A stretch of 64,000 nucleotides of DNA from Onchidella celtica (Eukaryota; Mollusca; Gastropoda; Systellommatophora; Onchidiidae), in NCBI GenBank assembly GCA_963931925.1, contig OZ007569.1, positions 20,821,482-20,885,481 of the forward strand, read 5' to 3'. The notes beneath the pieces were generated by a model, which had not been told where the DNA came from, ran no database searches, and saw only the letters and a list, made by a program, of their open reading frames with translations. Shown one piece after another: positions 28,101 to 40,100 of this stretch. Within the stretch, counting starts at the first letter, position 1; each line of letters starts with the position of its first letter. A program made the position numbers and the translations under genes.

Positions 28101-31100
28101 CTTCTAGTTGTAGCTGTTTTTAAATATTTTAAAGGTTTTTTTATGTTGTTTTTTTTAATCACAATTTTTTTTTTTCTTTTCTGTAGGTCATCAAGGTGCG
28201 GATCAAACCTATCCAGTGACTTCATGCACCATGAGATGCTGAGTTAGCTTCTTAATTAGTAACTGATCTGTCCATGTAACTTCCCCAACAGAGTGCAGAT
28301 CAAAACCGACAGACTTTCTTCCTTCTCAAGGAACTCGCAGCGGATCAGTGGACACAGATTTTTAAAAATAATTAAATTGTCTGGAAGTTTTTTAATTTGT
28401 TTCAATCTTACTACATTTTCACCTGATGAAAGTTTATTGGGACTGAAACCCCATTATTTTTTCCTTTCTAATTCTTTTCTGATTTATTTTTTGCATGTTT
28501 GTATTTTGTATACTTCTTTAATCCCATCAGGGACAGTAAACTTTTGTAAACTTTCTACATTGTTTCTAACATGGCACTTTAACACATCCGACATAAGACA
28601 AACCCAGTAACTTGTGACACTCTGTGTCATTATTCACAAATAATTATGGTATTTTCTCTGCGTTCATATCTTCAGTTTGTCTGCTGCTGAAATCATGCAT
28701 GCACCAACCTCTACTGCTCATAAAAAAGCACAAAATAACCTTTTACAGGTGGTGGCTATATGTAGTTGGGTCATGTAGCCAAAATATTCACAACAAATTA
28801 TGGCCAATTTTGAAATTTTATTTTTTTATGTTATCATAGCTAAAGCGCTGGTGAAAATGTTACTATACTCAACTTGCCAAACTTAATCCTAGTCCTAACA
28901 CTGTCTGAAACCCAGAAACCTTCCCGGACATGTCTATTTAATGTGAAAACAAAACCCACTTTGGCCTCATATTGCAAACTGTCATTCCATTCAAAGAATA
29001 TTTTTTTCATTGCATGAAATGGTAAAAACCTGAACTTCTCAACAAACATCACACTTCAATTGTATAAAATTTGGAACAACTGGTACTGAAACAGCCTGCA
29101 TTACCTAATGATATTCACTTCTACTATAAGGTCTGTTCAGCAAAATTTGTAAATGAACAGAAATGAAAAAATAAATATAAAAGTATCAAAATTTTCTATA
29201 TTTTGCATAATATCCTACCCTGATTTTGGTTACACCTGGGCACATTCTATCCAGATGTGGCTTCAGCGATGGATAACTCAACAGCAAAGCACTAAATTCA
29301 TCTTTTAAATCACTGAAGCTGATGCTGGTATGAAGAGAAGAGAATCATATTGTTAAACACATGAGCCATTAAGGGGGGGGACGGGTCCTGAAATCGAGTT
29401 TTGGGCTCAAAATGTCGATTCTTCCTTTTGTCAATTTTCGGAAGGTTCAACCATTTCTATTTACGTTTTTGATACTCATTTGACCTAGCTAAGCGTTTTT
29501 CCATAAAAAAACAAGACTTTCATGGGAGAGGGTCGAGTAAAATATTCGCTTCCAATCGAAGAAAATACGCTATAATTGCCAGTTCAAGGCACAATGAAAC
29601 GCCATTTCTGGTTGATTTGTGGTATAGGGACCCTTATATTGGAATCTCCCACTTGTATGAATGATCCAGAAAGGCCAGGAATGTATTGAGACATTTGGTA
29701 AACATCCAGACACTTTTTTCAGCCAAAAAACCTTTGCAAATTTTCAAACGCGTTTTTCTCAAAACTTACTTTTTTTACGTTAATTTCCTAACTCCTTTTT
29801 TATATTTAGTTGGATTTCGATGAAAATTGCACTATAGCATCTTTATGTTGTATACTAAAACAATTATTATCCACGTTTGAGTATCTTTTATAGTTTACGA
29901 GAAATCTATCATTTTTGTGGTGAAAAATCAAGAAAAATGCATACGCGCTATATACAATTTTCAGAAATTCTTGGAAAAACATCTATCAAAGATATCCAAA
30001 TAAAAATACTAAAATATCTTTATTATGTATTGAAATATAAGCATACAAAATTTCAAGATCATTTGTTGAAAAATGACGGAGCCTTTAGGTTTTAAAAATA
30101 GCTGTTTACATGGAGCCGAAATTCAAGATGGTGGAATAGCTGTTTACATGGAGGCGAAATTCAAGATGGTGGCGTTACCATGGTAACCAATAAGTCCAAG
30201 TACTTTTTTATACTTTTCTCCCCTAATTTGGACATGCTGAATTCAAATATGGAAGTTAAAATTGCCTACTCTGTGTTGTTTAGAATATCACTCTCAGGAC
30301 CCGTCTCCCCCCCCTTAAAGAAGGTGGGACAATTACAAAGGGAATGACTTGCTGGGCAAACAAACAGTGCTGGAGGACAAAAATAAACTGACAAACTAAA
30401 TCGTGGAAAGAATGAAAAGAGGAGGGTATGTGTGAATATGATGGCTAAAAGTATGATATGAATTTTTTTTTTTAAAAAGGAAAGCACCGCGGGTGGGGGG
30501 CACGAAAGAAAAAAAAATTCAGTTAGCAATGGGGCAAAATTTGTAACATTTATGGTATTTATTTTCCTTTTATGAATGACAGATATTTAAGTACATCTAC
30601 ACACGTTTCATCCTTGTAAAGCGTGATTGATGCTGCCATTTGTTTCAAAGCTTTCTGGACAGTTGGTGCATCCACTGTGGGGTACAAGAGAAAATCACTC
30701 GGGTCTGGTGGTGGCAAATCTGGGGGAATTAATAAAGTAGTCTTGCACAAACTTTTCAAAGAAAAGAATCTCATCATCTGATCTGCCTCACTGATTCATA
30801 TAAACACATGATCCCCCCTTTCCTTTTCCTGAATTCAGCCAAACCAAAAAAGAATATTTCACATACAGTTTCCACACCAGCCCTTCAATTTTGTATGCTG
30901 GATCACCAGTCATCATATCCTTTCACACACACACAGACTCAGTCCTTCATATAGAAATGTAAATGTCACCTTGCACAAATTGCCATTAACTCATCATCAG
31001 AGTGGATGAGGAGCAGCAGCAATGACAGTAAAGTAACCGTTCCTTAATCCATTTTCAGAAATCGTTATACCAGTTACCATTTTTTTGAGTGTAAGATCTG

Positions 31101-34100
31101 AAAGCTTGTTTTTTTTTTCTTTTCATTTCTAACTCTATTGAAATTTATTTTACATTTTCTTTACTATGTTTTTGTAAAGCAACGCTTTTTGTTTGTTTTC
31201 TTGTTTGAGTTTGGGTTTTACGGCGCATTGGCACAATAATGGCCACTTTACGGTTATCACGGTCTATTTGGGTGCTTTATTCATGTTTCATATTCAGAGA
31301 TTCACAAACACAATTAAATAGTTGCGTATAAATTTTATCACCTGGGCAAAATTCTCAAAAGTTGTTTTGTAGGGACCCAGAAAGAATTTTGTAAATGAGT
31401 ACGGTAAAAAAGTTTTTAAATCAAGGCTTGTGAAACAATTTTTTTCCCCCATATTCTAACTTTGTTCCAAGCCTCGCTGTTGACCTCATATGATTTTCTG
31501 TGGAATTTTACATTTATATACAACACCAAATAATGCACAGCAAACAGCAGCCACAAACATAAAGCAAGATTTACAACCTTTCATTTCTGCACCTATCGGT
31601 AATCTCTCAGCTTCCGTCAACAAGAACTGTCTCAGCACCAAAAGGTCATTTTGATTATTATCTGTGTCACTACGCCATGGACGAGTCTCCATCTCCTGAG
31701 GAATAGACGGCAGACAAAATCTTTTCATTACCAGTTTCTACCCTGTAATTTGTCTTTAGAGGTTAAGATTATTATTTCTTAAGTCTGTAGAATGTAAGCA
31801 GAGCAGAGTACAGTACAGCACAGCACAGCACAGCACAGTAGATGAAATATTATATTAAACGTTATAGGGGTGTTCAAACTGTGAGCAAAGCAGTACAAAA
31901 TCAGTCAAGTTTTATTTCTTCTCATTCTGCTTGACCTTGACAGATTGCTTTGGCCTATTCATTAAGTGACAAGAGTTAAGTCACTTCAGTGTGCATTGAT
32001 GTAGACCTACTTGAGTACTCTGCTACGTCTGCAGTGTGAACATGTACAAGCTCGGTATTCTGTTCTGCTCTCCTTCACTGACAGCTTTTAAGGGCCTTTA
32101 GACTCTTAAACTTCAGTTCTTGCCTAGTTTGTCTTTTTTCTTATTTGATTTCTGTCTTCAGCATTCCAGCTCTGTCTGTCTGGTTTAGCATTATGTAATA
32201 AGTGCCAAGGAAGAAAAGCAAGAAACTGTGGTGTCTTCTCATTTTCTCTTTTTTTAAAGGGCAGCAACTGGCTCCTTCCTAATGCTTCTGTCCTTCCCAG
32301 GTGTTTTAGACCTTCATTAAAAAAAAGACACACCATTATGTTTACATTTTAACCCTAGTCCTGTGTGAAGGGGATTAAAATTAAACTTTATCAAAGGTAT
32401 TATTCTGTGAATGTGTCACGAGTTACCTTTGTCCGTGCACTAAACTGTATCATATACTTGCGTTCTACACTGACCTTCTCTAGATAGTCGATACCCAGAC
32501 CGCCACCAACATTCAGAATATGGACATTAGCAAAGCCTTGTTGGATGAGGTTCTCTCTGATCGCCAGCAGCCTCTCCACACTCAGCCTGAGGTAGAGAAT
32601 CACAATTTTGGAATTGATGATAATATAGAAAAATCATGACTGTAGCAAAAAATAATGCTTTCATGTACATGTATTCTCAGTTCACCACCCATCTTTTTTT
32701 CTTGTCTGAAAGTTTCAGTTCAAATAAATAATTATAAATTGTTCAAAATAGTAATTTTGTAGCCATTATACCAAAGCCGCAGATCATGTTGTCACAAAAG
32801 TGACCATTTTCTCAGTTGTTCAGATTATTTCACCTACAATGAACAGCTCTTTAGTATTTGGCATAGTTTAGCACTGTTGTTTTTTTTTTGGTTGTTGTTT
32901 TTTATAAACTTTGATCTTATCATTATTTTATGCAAAGAAGCAAACTCAAAATCAGGCTGCAGTCTAACAAAGAAAAAAGAAACAGTTCCATAAGGTTAAG
33001 TATCAAATATGAGCCTATGATATTTGAAATATGTCCAGCAGATAGTTTTCAAGAAAACTAATATTGATTCTGCTCATTCAGAAAAAAACACACTGAAGCC
33101 CCTTCACTTATGTTCTTACTTTGATGGCAAATCGAGCTGGTATTTCACCAAAAAACTGACCCCTCAAAAGTTCTTGACGCAGAGTTTTGTGCGATTTTGT
33201 AGGCCTCTTATCTCCTTAATTTCAACTACTTTGTCATAAGGTTTTTCAGAAACATGCATTACTTTTTTTACAGAATTTTTCTTTCCACCGCGACTGCATA
33301 CGCTTAATCCTTTTTGTTGTTTTTTTCAGAATAATATACATTTTTGAAACATCTATATAAAATACACAATGCACTGAAAACAGATCTAAGAATATATGTG
33401 TTTAAGTAAATACTTAATTACATTTGAACAATGGGAGGGTATAGAAAAATATATTTCAAAAATGTAAATAAAAATCCAATCTGGTGAATGAGATAATTGG
33501 TTACCATGGCAACAGTTGGAGTTATAGACAAAGTGAACCCTCAGGATGTTTCTCTTTCTTCACTGACATAATAATAAGGCACAAAATGCATTGCTAATAG
33601 TGGCATGTGGATATTAGTTTTCACTGCAGCATATCCTCCTATCCAAAGTGGGTATCTATTATAAGGCGCTGGTGATGATTGATGTAATTTGCTAAAGCCC
33701 AACTTCTTGAGCAGTGTTTTCAGCTTGCACCTGAAGACATCTGTCTTGTAAATAGTGGAGCCCAGATGAGAATGCAGACCAACAAGCTCTACAGGGCAGC
33801 CAGGTTCCTCAAGCAGTTGAAGACATTTCTCTACCCCTCCTTCTGACAAACCAAATTTGCAATCTGACAGTCCAGTGTTGATGAACTTGTGTACATTCTA
33901 AGGGAAGAAATTGTTGGATTCTGATCACACAGCATTCTTGTGCTATTTAACCCTTTATGCATAAGATAAAAGAATTCATTATTTTGAGCCCTAACCATCA
34001 CTGTCTTTGATTTTTTTTTCAACTTGTGTCATTGCAACATATTACTGATTTTGGGAAAGTTTAACTGTGTTAAGAGACATAACCATTACCAATTGGCCCG

Positions 34101-37100
34101 CTTCCTAGGGAAAACACAACTGTGATTTTTAGAGTTGAGTTTCTATCACCAATGCATAAATTGAGGCACAGAATGAAATTTCCTGTCATACTTTTTAATT
34201 CTGCGTAAAGAAAATGTGCCTTTTTTTCTGGCTCAAAACGTCGGAACACTTTCTTCTGTTCAACTTAGCTGTGGCTCAAAATCAACGAAAGTATTAAAAA
34301 TGTACGAACTTCGAGACCTTTCCAAATATGCGCAATTACACTTTTACGTCTTACTATCCATAACTATCCATTTTTTGTACAATATAAGGCTCAGTGGTTA
34401 AAAGCCTTTCATTGGAGGTCTTACTTTCTGTAAAATATGATTTCGAGAAAAAGTAAAAGTTTTGACACCTCTTTAATCACTTCTAGTTCCAATATTTTTC
34501 ACTGAAGCAATCAGTTCTCATGCTAAATGCACAGCTGACAATGTAGTACAGTAAAAATCCAAGACTCACAAAATTGCATTGACTACCCCCCCCCCCCCCC
34601 CCATAGCATTTAACCTTTGCCGAACATCTCTAAAACTATGCATGGTGTATGTCATGGTGTCTAATCGACACCACACTCCTAAACAACAATTTATTAGGAT
34701 ACTTCTTTAAAAGTATGGTGTCTGTCAGATCCAAAAACGTACTAGTGAGGATATAACAATAAAATCGAGTGTGGTGTATCTGAGACCCCAGGACATACAA
34801 CTAAGGATATGATGATAAAATCCAACAATAAAATCCTTTGAGACCCCAGGACGTATGGGTAGGAATAGTAAAAAATGCATGTCCATTGGTGAGCACACAT
34901 GTACATATTTTTAACATTTTGAAACTGTGGGAAAATGGGCAAGGACATCACTGACAAATACCTGGCATTTCAAGAAAAAATTCCCCAGAAATAAGACAAT
35001 TAAAAACATTTTTAAATTCCTTCTGGGCCCATTATACCCGCGATATATGGCAAAAATTAAGTTGATACGGCTTTCAAGGGGCAAGATGCAGCTGGCATAT
35101 GCATCATAGCATGACCATCCTTACAAACAATGGATAAATTTGCGTACGAACTCACAGGATCAATGTTCAAGTTGAGTCTCAGCATAACTTTGGCTTGCTT
35201 GAGCGCTGAGAATTCATTCTGGCAAATCTCAATGGTCTGCCTGAGATCCCACTCACTGTCCACATTGATCAGTACACCTTTCTGTGAAAAGTTGACATTG
35301 GTCAGCCAAGCAGCATCAGAGCAAAAGATAAAACATTTTGCTTGCACCTTTCATGAAACCACACAAGTGCAGATAGAAAAAACTGTTTCACTTGTGAATC
35401 TAATACATTTTAGTAATACAAATAAATATTTGAAACATTGTACTCCTTATTGACCCCTTGAACCCATAACCCCAAAGTATGGAGGTGGAGGTTACTTGCT
35501 CCTGCCCTGTAATCCCGTATATTGGGATTTCAACACTTTACTAATTTACTCAATATATACAGGAAAATAAAAGCACCAACCAAAAATCTTTTTACATCAC
35601 AGATCCGCAAGCACAGATTGCAAATGGTGGCACCCAATTAGTGCATAGTTTTCAATATTTTAAACAATTTTATTCTACTACAGTCACGATGAGTTTTCTA
35701 CCCAGGAGCCCAGGGTTCAAAGAGTTAATCAAAGTAGAAGTAAAATTCCCTCAAGAAGTTCACAGTACATTCAGCAAAAAAAAGAGTTGTCATCTGCAGT
35801 TGTGCAAACACAATTGTGCTGTTTCATGATACAGCCAGTGATTTGGTACCCGAAAAATCTACATTGATAAATCTTGCTTCTTTACAAATACTTTCACTGT
35901 TCATTACATCATGATAAAGGAACACATTTGGCAAGCTGATTCCAGTCCGCCGGGCCCCTTTTTACTTTTGATATGTGAACTGGGTTTCCCTGAATTTAAG
36001 TCTAGCTAGAGTCACTGATGTTGTTCAGTTCAAGTTCACACGATAATATCGCCGTATTTTCATCATCACCCTTTTTTTAAATCTATGTACAAACCTGCAA
36101 CAAATCTAACACTTGTTCACAGGCTTAAGTATGGGCTTGGTTGGGTCATGTCCATGGTTTTCATAGTGCACATGTATTGTTTCCCAAACTTTGCCAAATG
36201 CATTGGAGTAAAATGAATGTCACCTGTCACCTGTCGGCTTCATCGTCATCGATGTTAGCTGCTACAGTGGATGTCACGACAAAATCTCCTCCACCCAATC
36301 CTGTCCTTAGCTTTCCTAGTTAGTTCACTTATTTCCAGCTGGCTGACTTTCTTGATGTTATCGTGATATGTAAAAATGAATGTACCTATTATATTATAAT
36401 CTGTAAATCTCTCAAATCTTCTAGCCTGTAACCAGTGAAAATTCCTGATTCTTGTGATGTAATTTTCATAAACATGAAGTGCATGTAATACTTACTTCCA
36501 GAATTTTTTTTTTATATATATGTTATTGAGATCAACAGGGTGTGCAGCTTGTGCAGATGCTCAGTAACAAAATCAGTGCACTGAATGTAGTTTGGGGTTT
36601 GAATGAGTTAACTGAAGTTGCCATTTTTAGTTAGGCTGAAGTTGTCCACACTGGTTGTCTGTACATTACTGAAGGTAGAAGATCCATATTATGTAATATG
36701 TCGAGTTCTTTGGCTGAAACTGTAATTCATATCAGTTGGATCTCATCATTCAAATATCTGAAATAGAAATATCTCCTAATGTATGAAAGTTTGTGACCTG
36801 GACAAGACAGCTGAGGTAAAAAATATGCACGCCCAAGAACAAGGGCATTTCTACAGAAAATGGCAACTATGGCAAGCACTCAAACTGCACTCTTGTCTAA
36901 ACATCTGACACATATCCTGCCGTGCAATGGCAGAGCGATGTTTATGTTCATTTCATAGTTTTGATAAAAACACAAAAAACTTGTGCAGCATGACCTTATA
37001 AATGCTTTTATTTATGAGTTTGCCATACTAGAAACCGCTGTTTCAGTAGCAGATACGTCTGTGTGCCTTTGACATAAAAGAATTATGCGTGAGACAAGTT

Positions 37101-40100
37101 CTCAGAGACAATAAAGTTGAAAAAGGCTACGCTATCAGGTACATCACTCTGCCTAGGGCATATCCATTACTTGACTTTTTCATAACATTGGCCCCATAAT
37201 ACAATTCAAACTCATTAACCTATTAATTATCAAACTGTGGTACTGCATGAAAATCGTAGGTTCACCTCGTTTATATCTGAAGAATTTTTTTCTTTTTCAA
37301 AATCCTGAGATGGCCTGTGTGACTTAAACAGAAAATGCTTTGGCAAACTCCCCTTCAAGTGGCACCCAGGGTACATGCTTTGCCTGCCATAATCTTAGTT
37401 AGATATGCCACTGCACGAGAGTTGATTGTCATGATCTTGTCATGCTGATAAATGGCTTTCTGTCCAATCAGCACATACCATGTTCAGCCATGGCAACCTA
37501 AATTTCCTATTGCAAAATGAAAGGCCAAAGGGAAGACTGTGCTGATCTTCAGACAGTGGTATTTAGTCAGCTTAAGCTTTATGGAAACAGAGCACTTGGT
37601 AAATTAATTCCTGATAAAAGTGAAGAGTATTTGAAGTGTATTCCCAGTCAGAGCTCAGAAAAGTGGGAGTAAGAAAAAGAAGTTCCACAAGTGACCCGGG
37701 CAAGGCCCGAACCCTCCATCTCTGCCAACCGCCCGACCACCTTGATAGGAAACAAGGAAACCAACCCTCTTAACCATTCAGCTACTTGTCTTTCCAAAAA
37801 CTTGAGGCAACTGCAGCTAACTTATGGAGTATTCCTTCTTCCTGATGAGTATTGATGCACGGGCTACACCCTGCCTATGTCCTGACAAGGTGGTTGTTGC
37901 CATGGCAGAGGCCCTGGGTTTGGGCACCGTTTGAGTCACTTGTCTTCCTTGAATTTCTTCTTTCTTTCACTCACATTTTTCCAAAGCCATGACAAGGCAT
38001 TCACATCCAGAATGCCTCACCTTTAGCTTGAAGTTGAAGTGATTATCAGATGGGTCGGTTGTTAAAAATGCAGGCATGGATTTTGGATAGGTAGATATAC
38101 AGAAGAGTAAACTAGTGAATAGATGATGAGCAGAAAGCTAGATTGTGACATGCAAGGAGAAATGACATTCTAAGCTATTAACCTTTTCCATACATCACTA
38201 AAAACTAAGCACAGGTATGTGATGGTGTCTAATAATTCATTAGAATACTCTCTTTCAAATATGGTTTCAGTCAGACCCCAGAATGTCTGAGTTGGGATAT
38301 AACAATAAAAACCTCTTTTGGAGTGTGGTGAATCTGAAACCCTAGGATGTATGACTCAGGGTATGACAATAAAATCCTAGAATAAAAATCCTCTTTAAAA
38401 GTATGGCATCTGTGAGACCGTATGATGTACAGGCAGGGACAGTAAAAATGCATGTGTATTGGTGAGCAAGCATGTGCATATAATACAATTTTAAAACTAT
38501 GGGAAGATGGGCAATGATGTCACTGCACTGAGGAATACCTGGAATTTCAAGGAAAAAGTTCCCAGAAACGTTTTTAATTGCTTCTAATTCTGGGTCCATT
38601 AGACTCATGATGTACAGCAAAGGTTAATAATAACTGACCGTTAATGGAGCTGCTCGGATTCCCCCAGTGGTCATATGACAGGTGGCTATAATGGTACGAA
38701 AATTTGACAAAAACTATTGAAGAGACCAGTACTCCCAGCCTTTCTGATAACTGTTCACAAAAGGACAGTTCATGCAAGAATATGAAAAGCTTTCTAACCC
38801 CTATCATGTGACAAGTTTGAGTTTGGAGAAAGCATATCAACACAATAATGGTCACCTTGTGCTGGAAAAAAAAACAAGACAAAAGAATAGAACAGAACGA
38901 TAGGACAGGAGGAGACCCTACAAAAAGTGCCCATAAAGTGACAAGGAGGTGAAGATTCCTAGCAACTCCATTAAATCCAGCCTATATTCACTGACAAAAA
39001 TTCATAAGAAGAATCGGATAATGCCCACCTCAATAGCCAAGCGGGTTTCCCAGTAGCACTTTCCTCCACCATTGAACATTAAGGACGAAGGTTCAAATCC
39101 AGCCTCTAATGCCAGACGCAGTTCATTCCCACTGACCAAAGTTGCTGACAATCCCAGGGACTGGAACTCCTTCAGTAAAGACAGATTCTGATTCGCCTGG
39201 AAAAAAACAATGACAGTGATGGTTATGGGCAATGAAAAATGGTCTATTTTGATATGGTTTGTTTTAGATATTGAAAAATGTTATTTTCACAAACAGCCAT
39301 CTATCTATTCATATCTCTATGTTTCTCATTCTGTGTGTTTATCTGCATCTGTCCAGCCACCTATATATTCATTCTCCTATAATCAATCCACCTATTTATC
39401 TACACATCCATCCATTAGTCCAACCACTGAGCAAGCAAAATATACTGTCGACAATATATTAAATTGGTTTGAACTAAAAATTTTAATTTGAACTCTGACC
39501 TTGAACTTGCAGAAGGGCCCAGGGCTCTAACAAGTCCCGTTAATAGTTTTCATTGGTACTTAATGAAGTCAACACTAAAATGGTTTACTTTTCAGATTGT
39601 GGCTCTGTCTACTTTTTTTCTGATCCATATACATCAAAACACTACCCACATTCCTCATTTTATGTACCCCATGCCTTTGATAAAAAACAACAGTTATTTC
39701 TATTTGCCTTTGCCCATCTCCTTTTCTCCACGACACACCCAGAGAATGAAATGTAAAGAAGCCACATGACAGAAAAAAGTGCAAACAACTAGACAAAATT
39801 AAATACACCCTTGCAATGCAAATAGCTGATAGAAAGATTCAAGGCCGTACTGGGCACTACCCTCTCTAAACAAACCAAAACTCTGAATGTGCAGTTTTTT
39901 ATAATACTTGGTGCAACTGCTGCAGCACTGAACAGTTTATTTTCCGCCCTACATTATTATTATCACTGGTAACAAAATGATTGTGCTGATTACAGTATTT
40001 GGGAGGTGCATGTGATACTGTAGTGGGTCAAGTGAACCACCACCTTTACTTTATTTCATTTACATCAGTATTGACTTAGGACTGGATGGCAGAATGTGAC

